Below, one piece after another: positions 50,931 to 60,401 of a stretch of DNA of 64,000 nt. The notes below the pieces were generated by a model. The model had not been told where the DNA came from. It worked only from the letters and a program-made list of their open reading frames with translations, and did not search any database. Made by a program: the position numbers and the translations under genes. This stretch comes from Pseudomonas reidholzensis (lineage in GTDB: Bacteria; Pseudomonadota; Gammaproteobacteria; Pseudomonadales; Pseudomonadaceae): NCBI RefSeq assembly GCF_900536025.1, contig NZ_UNOZ01000013.1, forward strand, positions 682,001 to 746,000, read 5' to 3'. Position 1 is the stretch's first letter. Each line of letters begins with the position of its first letter.

Positions 50931-50961
50931 TGTGACAATCCGGTGCTGGCAGATTGTCACA
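50931..50961 (-). promoter_or_regulatory. Perfect inverted repeat TGTGACAAT...ATTGTCACA
   Basis: TGTGACAAT (50931-50939) and ATTGTCACA (50953-50961) are exact complements 13 bp apart, with centres 22 bp (two turns) apart. It lies upstream of the response regulator. AATGATAATGAC on the minus strand (about 50918-50930) also resembles part of a Fur box. Confidence 0.55.
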
Positions 50962-50990
50962 GCTGATCTCCAGCGTCCTGGCGGCTGACC

Positions 50991-52415
50991 CTAGAGCGTC
51001 GACCGCCGCACATGCTTCACCAGCACCTTCTCGAGCAACTCCCACATCGCAGGATCGGTACTGAACGCCACGTTGAAGCGCATCCAGCCCGTGGCCTGGG
51101 CATCGACCATGAACAATTGCCCAGGGCCGAGCATGATGCCTTTCTCCAGCGCGTCATCGAGCAACGCCGCGCTGTCGGGGATGGCCGGGTGGCGGGTCCA
51201 GACGTACATGCCCTCGTCCGACTCGATGAACAACTCGAAGCCCAGCCGGTGCAAATGCCGGCCGACCTGCTGATGCGCCTCGGCCAGGCGCTGGCGCAGG
51301 CGCTTGAGGTGTTTGCGCCAGCGGCCGTCGATGACCGCGGCGTACACCACCCGCTCCATCACCTGCGAGGTGGTCAGGCCCGAGCGCATCTTCAGGCTCA
51401 GCAGTTGCTGCATCAGGTCGGGGTTGGCCAGCAGGTAGCCGACCCGCACATTCGGCGAGATGCTCTTGGAGTAGCTGCCGACGTACACCACCTGCTGCAG
51501 GTGGTCGAGGCTGGCCAGGCACGGCTGCGGCTCGGCGACCATGTCGGCGTACAGGTTGTTCTCGACCAGCCGGAAGCCATGCTGGCTGGCCAGCTGCAAC
51601 AGGCGGTGCAGCTGCGGCAGCGGGGTGCGCGAGCAGGTCGGGCTGTGCAGGTGCGGCTGGGTGAAAAACGCCGTCGGGCGGTGATGGGCGAGCAGCCGCT
51701 CCAGGTGGTTGAGGTCATACCCGGCCGGGGTGCGCGGCACGCCGATCAGGGTCGCGCCCTGAAAGCGCAGGATGCTCATCAGGTTGGGGTAGCCCGGGTC
51801 GTCCACCAGCACCACGTCGCCCGGGCGCACCAGCGTGCGCACGGCCAGGTCCAGCGCCTGGCTGGCGCCGTGGGTGAGCATCAGTTGCGCCGGGTTGGCG
51901 ACGATCGACAACTCTTGCTGGAGGTTCTGCGCGGTCAGCGTGCGCAGCTCGGGCAGGCCCATCGGGTCGCCGTAGCCGGACAGCTCCAACGGGCTGCCGG
52001 CGACCTGGCGCATGCCGCGGCGCAGGCCGTCTTCGTACATCCACTCATTGGGCAGCCAGCCGCAACCGGGCTTGTACGGCAACTGGCGGGTTTCGAAGAT
52101 CTGTTGCAGGTACCACTCGGAGTTGAACGACGGACGGCTGGTGTCAGCGTCAGGGTGGTGCGGCTCCAGCAACTCGCCCGCGGCGCGATTGACGAAGAAC
52201 CCGGCGTTGCCGCGGCTGACCAGCAAGCCCTGGGCGACCAGGCGGTCGTACGCCTCGACCACGGTAAAGGTGCTCACCGAGTAGGTCGCGGCAAAGGCCC
52301 GAATCGAGGGGACCTTGGCGCCAGGCTTGAGGGTCTGGTTGTCAATCAGCGCGCGCAACCCGTCGATGATCTGGTTGACCAGCGGGGTCGGCGCGTCTGG
52401 ATGTAGTTCGAACAT
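50991..52415 (-). CDS. MocR/GntR-type PLP aminotransferase-fold regulator
   Basis: This protein has 474 residues from the ATG behind GAAGG; the longer frame upstream has no site. The N-terminal GntR winged HTH (APTPLVNQIIDGLRALIDNQ, TLKPGAKVPSIRAFAATYSV) is fused to a type I aminotransferase domain (ELSGYGDPMGLPELRTLTAQ, VVLVDDPGYPNLMSILRFQG) with a PLP-binding Lys in VGSYSKSISPNVRVGYL. MocR/GabR-type proteins sense amino compounds through PLP. It is divergent from a GABA-type permease and likely regulates it. Confidence 0.92.
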   Translation of the reverse strand: MFELHPDAPTPLVNQIIDGLRALIDNQTLKPGAKVPSIRAFAATYSVSTFTVVEAYDRLVAQGLLVSRGNAGFFVNRAAGELLEPHHPDADTSRPSFNSEWYLQQIFETRQLPYKPGCGWLPNEWMYEDGLRRGMRQVAGSPLELSGYGDPMGLPELRTLTAQNLQQELSIVANPAQLMLTHGASQALDLAVRTLVRPGDVVLVDDPGYPNLMSILRFQGATLIGVPRTPAGYDLNHLERLLAHHRPTAFFTQPHLHSPTCSRTPLPQLHRLLQLASQHGFRLVENNLYADMVAEPQPCLASLDHLQQVVYVGSYSKSISPNVRVGYLLANPDLMQQLLSLKMRSGLTTSQVMERVVYAAVIDGRWRKHLKRLRQRLAEAHQQVGRHLHRLGFELFIESDEGMYVWTRHPAIPDSAALLDDALEKGIMLGPGQLFMVDAQATGWMRFNVAFSTDPAMWELLEKVLVKHVRRSTL

Positions 52416-52749
52416 GGAGGTGCCTTCAGGTGTGCAGAACGCTTGCCGTCTGCGGGGTATAGCAGGTGTATTGCATGGAGGGCCTGTACAGTGCAGTGCG
52501 ACTTTCATGCCACTGTGCATGGCTCTCTGTGTCCGACATTTTTACATTAGGTGTCTGAGATCGCCAGACACCTTTTGTTTCAGTTCGTTCGGGGCCTGCC
52601 TCGGACGCAAAAGCGGGCCGCCACGGAAGGCTCGCGTGTGCCCTCAGCACACCTCCTGCGCGCATTAGCACTGATGTACAGGTGAAACCGCTAGCCATCG
52701 GGGTTTCACGCATTTCCTTGGATAAAAAGAAGCACGGGGTACACAACTG
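52416..52749. promoter_or_regulatory. Divergent promoter region between MocR gene and permease
   Basis: The space includes the direct repeat TGCATGG at 52472-52478 and 52516-52522, 44 bp apart, with CAGTG/CACTG arms (52490-52494 and 52511-52515) between them. These are candidate regulator sites. The rest has no gene. Confidence 0.35.
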
Positions 52750-54162
52750 ATGGACGCAACATCCACCTCCACCGCATCCGCCAAAGGGGCGCCGGAGAGC
52801 AAGCTGAATGCTTCGCTCAAATCGCGCCACCTGACGATGATGTCGATCGCCGGGGTTATCGGCGGCGCACTGTTCGTCGGCTCCGGCAGCGTGATTCACA
52901 GCGCTGGCCCGGCTGCGGTACTGGCCTATCTGGCCGGCGGCATCCTGGTCGTGCTGATCATGCGCATGCTCGGCGAAATGGCCACTTCCTCGCCAGACAC
53001 CGGCTCGTTCTCGACCTACGCCGACCGCGCCATTGGCCGCTGGGCCGGCTTCACCATCGGCTGGCTGTACTGGTGGTACTGGGTCATCCTGATGGCCTGG
53101 GAAGCCTACGTGGCGGGCAAGATCCTGCACGGCTTCTTCCCGAGCGTGAGCGTCAACGTGTTCGTCCTGGCGACCACCCTGGTGCTGATCACGGTCAACT
53201 TCTTCAACGTCAAGCACTACGGTGAGTTCGAGTTCTGGTTCGCCTTGATCAAGGTGATCGCGATCGTCTGCTTCCTGATCGTCTGTGGCTCGGCGGTGCT
53301 GAACATCTGGCAGTTCGGTGAAGTCCGCGGGATCACCCACCTCACGGCCGAAGGCTTCATGCCCAACGGCATCACCACCGTGATCGGTGCGTTGCTGGGT
53401 GTGATGTTCGCCTTCCTCGGCGCCGAAATCGTGACCATTGCCGCTTCCGAATCCAAGGACCCGGCCGGCCAGATCGTCAAGGCCACCAACTCGGTGGTGT
53501 GGCGTGTGTGCCTGTTCTACGTCGGCTCGATCTTCCTGATCGTCTGCCTGGTACCGTGGAACGACCCGCACCTGGGTGAGTCGGGCTACGGCGCCTACCG
53601 CCGGACCCTGGAGCTGCTGGGCGTGCCGTATGCCGAGCTGCTGATGAACTTCGTGGTCCTGACCTCGGTCAGCAGCTGCCTGATCTCCGGCCACTACACG
53701 GCCTCGCGCATGCTGTTCTCGCTGGCCCAGCGTGGCGACGCGCCGTCGTTCTTCAAGATCACCCGTGCCGGTACCGGCGTACCGGTGTTCGCGATCGTCG
53801 GCTCGTGCGCCGTGGCGGTGGTCTGCGCGCTGATCAACTTCAGCGAGACCCTGCGTCCGAAGGATGTGCTCGATACGCTGATGAACACCACCGGCATGAT
53901 CGCCTTGCTGGTGTACCTGGTGATCGCCTGCTCGCAGCTGCGCATGCGCCGCAAGCTGATGGCCGAAGGCAAGGAAATCCGCCTGCAGATGTGGCTGTTC
54001 CCGTGGCTCACCTACCTGGTGATCGCGTTCATCGTGGCGGCGCTGGTGACCATGGCGTTCATGCCTGACTACCAGATCCTGGTGATCTCGACCGGTATCG
54101 CCGCGGGTGTCGTGGTGGCGATGGGTGTCGTGCATCAGATCCGCTGCGCCAAGAAGCAGTAA
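52750..54162 (+). CDS. gabP: GABA permease-type amino acid transporter
   Basis: This 470-residue permease of the amino acid-polyamine-organocation superfamily has 12 segments. The alignment to E. coli GabP (recalled) is close: SLKSRHLTMMSIAGVIGGAL, GSFSTYADRAIGRWAGFTIG, and FMPNGITTVIGALLGVMFAF. It brings GABA or related amino acids across the inner membrane. The MocR-type regulator is divergent from it, and a strong terminator follows the gene. Confidence 0.88.
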   Translation: MDATSTSTASAKGAPESKLNASLKSRHLTMMSIAGVIGGALFVGSGSVIHSAGPAAVLAYLAGGILVVLIMRMLGEMATSSPDTGSFSTYADRAIGRWAGFTIGWLYWWYWVILMAWEAYVAGKILHGFFPSVSVNVFVLATTLVLITVNFFNVKHYGEFEFWFALIKVIAIVCFLIVCGSAVLNIWQFGEVRGITHLTAEGFMPNGITTVIGALLGVMFAFLGAEIVTIAASESKDPAGQIVKATNSVVWRVCLFYVGSIFLIVCLVPWNDPHLGESGYGAYRRTLELLGVPYAELLMNFVVLTSVSSCLISGHYTASRMLFSLAQRGDAPSFFKITRAGTGVPVFAIVGSCAVAVVCALINFSETLRPKDVLDTLMNTTGMIALLVYLVIACSQLRMRRKLMAEGKEIRLQMWLFPWLTYLVIAFIVAALVTMAFMPDYQILVISTGIAAGVVVAMGVVHQIRCAKKQ

Positions 54163-54182
54163 GCGCTGATTGCAGTACCCAG

Positions 54183-54218
54183 CGGCCGGGCTCCCTAAGG
54201 AGTGCCGGCCGTTTTTTT
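54183..54218 (+). terminator. Rho-independent terminator
   Basis: CGGCCGG-GCTCC-CTAA-GGAGT-GCCGGCCG followed by TTTTTTT. Strong terminator 20 bp after gabP. Confidence 0.9.
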
Positions 54219-54269
54219 GCCTGTAACATGGCTTATGCTAGCCGGATCGCCCGCCCAAGGAGTTCGGCC

Positions 54270-55046
54270 ATGGCTTGGTCTGCCAACCAGTATTCGCTGT
54301 TCGAAGACGAACGCACCCGCGCCGTGCGCGACCTGCTCGCGGCCGTGCCGCCACGCTCGGTGCGCCACGCCACCGACCTCGGCTGCGGCCCCGGCAACTC
54401 CACCGAGGTGCTCCTGCAGCGTCACCCCGACGCCCAGGTCACGGCGCTGGACAGCGACCCCGACATGATCGCCAAAGCCCGCGAGCGCCGCCGGCTGTGT
54501 GTGCCGCGGGTACGCTGCGAAATCGCCGACATCGCCAGCTGGAAGGCCCCCGAGCCGCAAGACCTGATCCTCGCCAACGCCTCGCTGCAATGGCTGCCCG
54601 ACCACGCGTCGCTGTACCCCCACCTGATCCGCCAGCTCAATGAAGGCGGCAGCCTGGCGGTGCAGACCCCCGACAACCTCGACGAACCGGCCCATCGGCA
54701 GCTGCGCGAAATCGCCAGCCGTGGGCCGTGGGCGCACAAGTTCGCCGATTTTGCGTTGCCGGCGCGGCACAACGCCGGCTTCTACTACGACCTGCTCAGC
54801 CCGCTGTGCAGCCGTGTGGACGTCTGGCGCACGACCTACCACCACCCGTTGATGGGCGGCGCCGAGGCGGTCGTTGAGTGGTTCAAGGGCTCTGCGCTGC
54901 GGCCGTACCTGGCGCGGCTCGACGAGGGCGAGCAGGCCGACTTCCTGCAGGTCTACCTGCAGGCCATGCAGCGTGATTACCCGGCCGCTACCGATGGCAA
55001 GGTGCTGCTGCCGTTCCCGCGCTTGTTCGTGGTCGCCACCCGCTAG
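54270..55046 (+). CDS. tam: Trans-aconitate 2-methyltransferase
   Basis: This 258-residue SAM-dependent methyltransferase starts at MAWSANQYSLFEDERTR behind AAGGAG. Its SAM motif I reads ATDLGCGPGNSTEVLLQRHP, followed by VTALDSDPDMIAKAR and LILANASLQWLPDH, the Tam pattern. It methylates trans-aconitate, a spontaneous by-product that inhibits the TCA enzyme aconitase. It ends convergently with the next gene, overlapping its stop by 4 bp. Confidence 0.92.
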   Translation: MAWSANQYSLFEDERTRAVRDLLAAVPPRSVRHATDLGCGPGNSTEVLLQRHPDAQVTALDSDPDMIAKARERRRLCVPRVRCEIADIASWKAPEPQDLILANASLQWLPDHASLYPHLIRQLNEGGSLAVQTPDNLDEPAHRQLREIASRGPWAHKFADFALPARHNAGFYYDLLSPLCSRVDVWRTTYHHPLMGGAEAVVEWFKGSALRPYLARLDEGEQADFLQVYLQAMQRDYPAATDGKVLLPFPRLFVVATR

Positions 55047-55405
55047 CGGCGCCAGCGCCAGACCACGTAGCCATACACGCCGAGGTTGAGCAGCACCACC
55101 ACCAGGCCCAGCAGCAGCTGGATCTGCGCGGTCAGCCCGGCCGGGTAGATCACCGGCCACACATAATGCTCGATGAAGCCGCCCGGGTAGCCGGCATCGC
55201 CTGCGGCGGCACGCATGAGGTTTTCCCAGCGGGTCAGCGGGCACTCCAGGTGCAGCCATTCGACCGCGATGCCCCAGGCCATGGCGGGCAGGTGGAGGAG
55301 CAGGGCGGGGCGCCATTTCAGCACCAGCAGGCCGCCAAACAGCACCAGCAGGATGAACGACAAGTGCAGCAGGACCAAAGCGTCGGCGGTGAGGCGAAAG
55401 AGCAT
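55043..55405 (-). CDS. DUF2784 membrane protein
   Basis: This protein has 120 residues from MLFRLTADALVLLHLSFILL; four hydrophobic segments (including LPAMAWGIAVEWLHLECPLT and LTAQIQLLLGLVVVLLNLGV) and the H-x-E-C-P-L-T-R-W-E-N motif of DUF2784 proteins. Function unknown; inner membrane. The upstream open frame of about 237 more residues is antisense to the YebC gene and is not real. Confidence 0.9.
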   Translation of the reverse strand: MLFRLTADALVLLHLSFILLVLFGGLLVLKWRPALLLHLPAMAWGIAVEWLHLECPLTRWENLMRAAAGDAGYPGGFIEHYVWPVIYPAGLTAQIQLLLGLVVVLLNLGVYGYVVWRWRR

Positions 55406-55561
55406 GGCAAGGCTTCGTAAGGGCTGGAGGGTGCAGCATAAGCTGGCGTAGGGGTTGATACGACAAGATTTCTTGTCGATCCGCCGCGCGAGGGCGTATA
55501 AACTGCACCCACTTTGGCCGGTCGCTTCCTGAACCGGCCCGCTGAAACAAAGAGAGTCGAC

Positions 55562-56275
55562 ATGGGCGCACAGTGGAAAGCCAAACATCGAGAAGTCGCT
55601 GCCAATGCCAAAGGCAAGATCATGGGCAAGCTGGCCAAGGAAATTCAGATCGCCGCCAAGTCCGGCGCTGACCCGGACTCCAACTCGCGCCTGCGCCTGG
55701 CGATAGACCAGGCGAAAAAGGCCTCGATGACCCGCGAAACCCTGGAACGGGCGATTCGCAAGGGCGCAGGCCTGGATGGCGATGCCGTGCAGTACACCGC
55801 CGTGACCTACGAAGGCTTCGCGCCGCACCAGGTCCCGCTGATCGTCGAGTGCCTGACCGACAACGTCAACCGTACCGTCGCGCAGGTCCGCGTGCTGTTC
55901 CGTAAAGGCCAGCTGGGCGCCAGCGGTTCGGTGGCCTGGGACTTCAACCACGTCGGCCTGATCGAAGCGACCCCGGTAAATCCTGACGCCGATCGGGACG
56001 AGGCCGCCATCGAAGCCGGCGCACAAGACGTCGAAGCAGGCGAAGAAGAGGGTTCGAGCCTGTTCATCACCGATCCGACCGACCTCGACGCCGTGCAGAA
56101 GGCCCTGCCTGAGCAAGGCTTTACCGTGACCTCGGCAAAGATCGGCTACACCCCGAAAAACCCGGTCAGCGCTGCCAGCCTGAGCCCGGAAGCGCTGGAA
56201 GAGGTCGAAGCCTTCCTGGCCGCGATCGACGACAACGACGACGTGCAGAACGTCTACGTTGGCCTGACTGACTGA
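55562..56275 (+). CDS. YebC/PmpR-family transcription or translation factor
   Basis: This protein has 237 residues from [20 protein letters not shown], behind AGAGAG. The YebC signature is complete: [58 protein letters not shown] and the terminal [20 protein letters not shown]. YebC-family proteins were called transcription regulators and some help ribosomes through poly-proline stretches. Pseudomonas has more than one paralog; I cannot tell which this is. A terminator follows. Confidence 0.92.
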   Translation: MGAQWKAKHREVAANAKGKIMGKLAKEIQIAAKSGADPDSNSRLRLAIDQAKKASMTRETLERAIRKGAGLDGDAVQYTAVTYEGFAPHQVPLIVECLTDNVNRTVAQVRVLFRKGQLGASGSVAWDFNHVGLIEATPVNPDADRDEAAIEAGAQDVEAGEEEGSSLFITDPTDLDAVQKALPEQGFTVTSAKIGYTPKNPVSAASLSPEALEEVEAFLAAIDDNDDVQNVYVGLTD

Positions 56276-56285
56276 TCAGTGCCTG

Positions 56286-56306
56286 AGGGCCGCCTTGCGG
56301 CCCTTT
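56286..56306 (+). terminator. Rho-independent-like terminator
   Basis: AGGGCCGC (56286-56293), CTT, GCGGCCCT (56297-56304), TT. It is 11 bp after the YebC gene and also resembles the edge of a REP unit. Confidence 0.65.
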
Positions 56307-56362
56307 CGCGGCGCAAGGCCGCTCGCCCAAGGGGCGCCTTGCCCCGTAGATCGCTGCCCGCC

Positions 56363-57307
56363 ATGAACCCTGCCTTCGCCGCCCTCAGCCTTGCCCATCT
56401 GCGCACCCTCGACTGCCTGCTGCAGTTGAAGAACCTCAGCCATGCCGCCGAACGCCTGGGCTGCAGCCAGTCGGCCTTGAGCCGTCAGCTGGCCAACCTG
56501 CGCGACGCCTTCGATGATCCGTTGCTGGTCCGCCAGGGGCGCGGCTATGTGCTGAGCGAGCATGCCGAAACCCTGGTAGAGCCGCTGCGCCAGGTGCTGG
56601 ACGAACTGCAGGCGCTGCGCCAGCCGGCAGTCTTCGACCCGGCCCGCTGTGAGCGGCGCTTCTGCCTGGCTGCCTCGGACTACGTCGCCGAGCACATGCT
56701 GCCGCTGCTGGTGGCGGCGCTGGAGCGCGAGGCGCCGGGGGTGTCGCTGGAGTACCGCACCTGGCAGGCCGGCCAGTACGCGTTGCTGGCCAGTGGCGAG
56801 ATCGACCTGGCGACCACTTTGTTCGACGAGTCCCCGGCCAACCTGCACGGCCGCCTGCTGGGCGAGGACCGCGCGGTGTGCCTGATGCGCCAGGACCATC
56901 CGCTGGCGGCGCAACAGGTGCTCGGGCAGGACGACTACCTGGCGTTTAAGCATGTGCGGATTTCCGGCGGTGGCGACAAGGACAGCTTTATCGACCGGCA
57001 CCTGCGCGGGCAGGGTTTGCAGCGGCGGATCAGCCTCGAGGTACCGTTCTTTTCCGCCACCGTGCAGGTGATCGGCAACAGCCAGGCGCTGGCCACGGTG
57101 CCGGAGCACATTGCCCGGCAACTGTGCCGGTTGCATGACCTGGCCTGGCGGCCGCTGGGCTTTGTCGAGCACACCCAGCGCTACTGGGTGGTCTGGCACC
57201 AGCGTTTGCAGGCCTCGGCGGAACACCGTTGGCTGCGCAACCGGGTGTTCGAGCTGTGGCGGGCGTCGCAGTTCGGCGTGCAGGGCGGGCATGCGGCTTT
57301 GCCATAG
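56363..57307 (+). CDS. LysR-family transcriptional regulator
   Basis: This 314-residue LysR protein starts at MNPAFAALSLAHLRTLDCLL (the frame runs upstream without a site). HTH: LSHAAERLGCSQSALSRQLA, NLRDAFDDPLLVRQGRGYVL; the effector domain spans 90-300. It precedes the DOPA-type decarboxylase gene and is its likely activator. The same LysR-decarboxylase order occurs in P. putida KT2440 (from memory). Confidence 0.9.
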   Translation: MNPAFAALSLAHLRTLDCLLQLKNLSHAAERLGCSQSALSRQLANLRDAFDDPLLVRQGRGYVLSEHAETLVEPLRQVLDELQALRQPAVFDPARCERRFCLAASDYVAEHMLPLLVAALEREAPGVSLEYRTWQAGQYALLASGEIDLATTLFDESPANLHGRLLGEDRAVCLMRQDHPLAAQQVLGQDDYLAFKHVRISGGGDKDSFIDRHLRGQGLQRRISLEVPFFSATVQVIGNSQALATVPEHIARQLCRLHDLAWRPLGFVEHTQRYWVVWHQRLQASAEHRWLRNRVFELWRASQFGVQGGHAALP

Positions 57308-57370
57308 GAGGTATGCGCGAAGCGGGGTTCTTCTGCCTGGCAGTGCCACCTAGACTGGCTGCAATGGCCT

Positions 57371-57438
57371 CTTCGCGGGCAAGCCCGCTCCTACAGGTGC
57401 TGCTCAACCTCCTGTAGGAGCGGGCTTGCCCGCGATGA
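57371..57438. repeat. REPIN
   Basis: CTTCGCGGGCAAGCCCGCTC then CTACAGG (57371-57397) faces TGTAGGAGCGGGCTTGCCCG then CGATGAGG (57413-57440). It is between the LysR gene and the decarboxylase gene. Confidence 0.9.
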
Positions 57439-57472
57439 GGGCTGCATTGACACCCTGCCAAGGAGACCGCGC

Positions 57473-58885
57473 GTGACCCCAGAACAATTTCGCCAATACG
57501 GCCACCAACTGATCGACCTGATCGCTGACTACCGCCAGACCGTCGGCGAGCGCCCGGTCATGGCCCAGGTCGAGCCCGGCTACCTCAAAGCCGCCCTCCC
57601 TGCCGCCGCGCCCCAGCAAGGCGAACCCTTCGAGGCCATCCTCGACGACGTCAACACGCTGGTAATGCCCGGCCTGTCGCACTGGCAGCACCCTGACTTC
57701 TACGGCTATTTCCCCTCCAACGGCACCCTGTCGTCGGTGCTCGGCGACTTCCTCAGCACCGGCCTGGGCGTGCTTGGCCTGTCGTGGCAATCCAGCCCGG
57801 CCCTGAGCGAGCTCGAAGAAACCACCCTTGACTGGCTGCGCCAACTGCTCGGCCTGTCGTCGCAGTGGAGCGGGGTGATCCAGGACACCGCCTCGACCAG
57901 CACCTTGGTGGCGCTGATCTGCGCCCGTGAGCGCGCCAGCGATTTCGCCCTGACCCGTGGCGGCCTGCAGGCCCAGCCCAAGCCGCTGATCATCTATGTC
58001 AGCGCGCACGCCCACAGCTCGGTGGACAAGGCCGCGCTGCTGGCCGGGTTTGGCCGCGAGAACATCCGCCTGATCCCCACCGATGAGCAGTTCGCCATGC
58101 GCCCTGAGGCCCTGCAGGCGGCCATCGACGCCGACCTGGCCGCCGGCAACCAGCCGTGCGCCGTGGTCGCGACCACCGGTACCACCACGACCACTGCGCT
58201 CGACCCGCTGCGCCCGATCGGCACCATTAGCCAGGCCCACGGCCTCTGGCTGCATGTCGACTCGGCCATGGCCGGCTCGGCGATGATCCTCCCCGAATGC
58301 TGCTGGATGTGGGACGGCATCGAGCTGGCCGACTCGGTGGTGGTCAACGCGCACAAGTGGCTGGGGGTCGCGTTCGATTGTTCGATCTACTACGTGCGCG
58401 ATCCGCAGCACCTGATCCGGGTGATGAGCACCAACCCCAGCTATCTGCAATCCGCCGTGGATGGCGAGGTGAAGAACCTGCGCGACTGGGGTATCCCGCT
58501 GGGGCGGCGCTTCCGTGCATTGAAGCTGTGGTTCATGTTGCGTAGCGAAGGCGTCGAGGCCTTGCAGCAGCGCCTGCGCCGCGACCTGGACAACGCACGC
58601 TGGCTGGCCGCGCAGGTCGAGGCGGCACCCGGTTGGCAGGTATTGGCGCCGGTGCAGTTGCAGACGTTGTGCATTCGCCATTGCCCGGACGGGCTGGCGG
58701 GGGAGGCGCTGGATGCGTATACGCGGGGGTGGGCGGAGCGGCTCAATGCCTCCGGGGATGCCTATGTGACGCCGGCAACGCTCGAGGGGCAGTGGATGGT
58801 GCGGGTGTCGGTGGGGGCTTTGCCGACCGAGCGCGAACACGTCGAGCGCTTGTGGGCGAGGTTGCAGGAGGTGGTGCGGGGCTGA
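57473..58885 (+). CDS. ddc: PLP-dependent aromatic amino acid (DOPA-type) decarboxylase
   Basis: This 470-residue group II decarboxylase has the PLP Lys in VVVNAHKWLGVAFDCSIYYV, with the cofactor-contacting blocks VATTGTTTTTALDPL and LWLHVDSAMAGSAM (Asp to pyridine N). The P-H-F-Y-G-Y-F-P-S-N opening pattern (HPDFYGYFPSN) is that of the DDC family. A close P. putida enzyme is known to be selective for L-DOPA, yielding dopamine. GGAGA precedes the GTG/ATG start. LysR regulation is probable. Confidence 0.9.
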   Translation: MTPEQFRQYGHQLIDLIADYRQTVGERPVMAQVEPGYLKAALPAAAPQQGEPFEAILDDVNTLVMPGLSHWQHPDFYGYFPSNGTLSSVLGDFLSTGLGVLGLSWQSSPALSELEETTLDWLRQLLGLSSQWSGVIQDTASTSTLVALICARERASDFALTRGGLQAQPKPLIIYVSAHAHSSVDKAALLAGFGRENIRLIPTDEQFAMRPEALQAAIDADLAAGNQPCAVVATTGTTTTTALDPLRPIGTISQAHGLWLHVDSAMAGSAMILPECCWMWDGIELADSVVVNAHKWLGVAFDCSIYYVRDPQHLIRVMSTNPSYLQSAVDGEVKNLRDWGIPLGRRFRALKLWFMLRSEGVEALQQRLRRDLDNARWLAAQVEAAPGWQVLAPVQLQTLCIRHCPDGLAGEALDAYTRGWAERLNASGDAYVTPATLEGQWMVRVSVGALPTEREHVERLWARLQEVVRG

Positions 58886-58890
58886 GATCG

Positions 58891-59015
58891 CTGGGGGCGC
58901 TGTGCGCCCCATTCGCGACACAAGACCGCTCCCACAATTACCGCGTCACCTTCAGGGTAAGCGCGGTATCTGTGGGAGCGGCCTTGTGTCGCGAAAGGGG
59001 CGCAAAGCGCCCCCA
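58891..59015. repeat. REPIN of the second REP family
   Basis: CTGGGGGCGCTGTGCGCCCC then ATTCGCGACACAAGACCGCT, CCCAC (58891-58935) faces TGTGGGAGCGGCCTTGTGTC then GCGAAAGGGGCGCAAAGCGC, CCCC (58971-59013). It matches the family at 46481-46609. Confidence 0.85.
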
Positions 59016-59024
59016 TGCGGTCTT

Positions 59025-60401
59025 TTAGTGGGTAGCTACGTTGCCCACTGCGCCCTTGCGGGTCGCTTCGTACACGTCTTTTTCCATCGGTTTGGCATTC
59101 GGGTTGCCGAGGTCTTCCATCGCCAGGCGATGCGTTTCAGGTGCCACGTAGGCAGCCAGGGCGCAGATGCAGGTGATGAAGAAGGCCGAACCGCCGACCA
59201 CCAGCCAGATGTTTTCCGAGCCCGGTGGCGCGATAGCGGCGAACAGCGCAGGCAGCATGGCGGTGAGCATGGTGCCGACGTTCTGTGCGATGGCCATGGC
59301 CGAGACGCGGTAGCGGGTGTTGAACAGCTCTGGGTAGAAGCTTGGGAACACCGCGTTGTAACCCTGGTAGACCATGCCCCACATCAGGATCGATGCGGCG
59401 AAGGCCAGCGGTACGCTCTGGATGCTGATCGCATACAGGTAACCGAAGGCCAGCAGGCCCGAGCCCAGGCAGCCGGCGATCATGGTCGGACGACGGCCGA
59501 TCTTGTCAGACAGGTTGCCCACGAACGGAATCACCAGCACCGCAACGATGTTGCCGATCACCGGGATCCACAGGTACACGCTCTTGTCGAAGCCGATGCC
59601 ATAGGCCGGCTGCACCGCGTAGGCCGCACCGAACACGGTCGCAACCACCGGGATCACGTTCATCAGGGCCATGAACATGACCAGCACCATGTGCTTCCAG
59701 CTGTGTTGGAAGGCTTCCTTGATAGGCGACTTGGCGATCTTGTCCTGTTTCTCTTCCTTGACGAAGGCAGGGGTCTCGTGGACTTCCTTACGGATGATGA
59801 AGCCCGCCACCAGCACCAGTGCGCTCAGCAGGAACGGAATCCGCCAGCCCCAGTCATTGAAGGCTTCGCTCGGCATGAAGTACGCCAGTGGCAGGAACAC
59901 CGCCGCCGCCATTACCTGGCCGGCCTGAACGCCCTGCAAGGTAAAGCTGGCGTAGTAGCCTCGCCGTCCGAACGGCGCATGCTCCATGATCATCGAACTG
60001 GCACCGGAGATTTCCCCCGCCACCGCGAAGCCTTGTACCAGGCGCAGCAGCACCAGCAGCACCGGCGCAAGAATGCCGATGTCGTGGTAGGTCGGCAGCA
60101 GGCCTACGGCCATGGTCGAGATGCCCATGAGGAACATGCACAGCAGCAATACGTTTTTGCGGCCGCGGGTATCACCCCAGTGGCCAAGCACAAAGGCGCC
60201 CACCGGGCGGGCCAGGTAACCGACACCATACGTCGCCAGCGAGGCGATGATGGCCATTTTCGGGTCCATCGAGGGGAAGAAGATCTGCGGGAAGATCAGG
60301 GCTGCGGCTTGGGCGTAGATGAAGAAGTCGTAGTACTCGAGAGCCGAGCCTATCCACCCACTGGCGGTCGCTTTCTTGGCTTGAGAGCTGGAGTGAGCCA
60401 T
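59025..60401 (-). CDS. MHS-family MFS transporter, probable shikimate/dehydroshikimate uptake
   Basis: This 458-residue transporter of the metabolite:H+ symporter family has 12 segments. Signature: SGWIGSALEYYDFFIYAQAA, LGHWGDTRGRKNVLLLCMFL, RLVQGFAVAGEISGASSMIM. It starts after GGAG. It is divergent from the dehydroshikimate dehydratase gene, so shikimate, quinate or dehydroshikimate is the expected substrate (inference from context and known family members). Confidence 0.9.
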   Translation of the reverse strand: MAHSSSQAKKATASGWIGSALEYYDFFIYAQAAALIFPQIFFPSMDPKMAIIASLATYGVGYLARPVGAFVLGHWGDTRGRKNVLLLCMFLMGISTMAVGLLPTYHDIGILAPVLLVLLRLVQGFAVAGEISGASSMIMEHAPFGRRGYYASFTLQGVQAGQVMAAAVFLPLAYFMPSEAFNDWGWRIPFLLSALVLVAGFIIRKEVHETPAFVKEEKQDKIAKSPIKEAFQHSWKHMVLVMFMALMNVIPVVATVFGAAYAVQPAYGIGFDKSVYLWIPVIGNIVAVLVIPFVGNLSDKIGRRPTMIAGCLGSGLLAFGYLYAISIQSVPLAFAASILMWGMVYQGYNAVFPSFYPELFNTRYRVSAMAIAQNVGTMLTAMLPALFAAIAPPGSENIWLVVGGSAFFITCICALAAYVAPETHRLAMEDLGNPNAKPMEKDVYEATRKGAVGNVATH

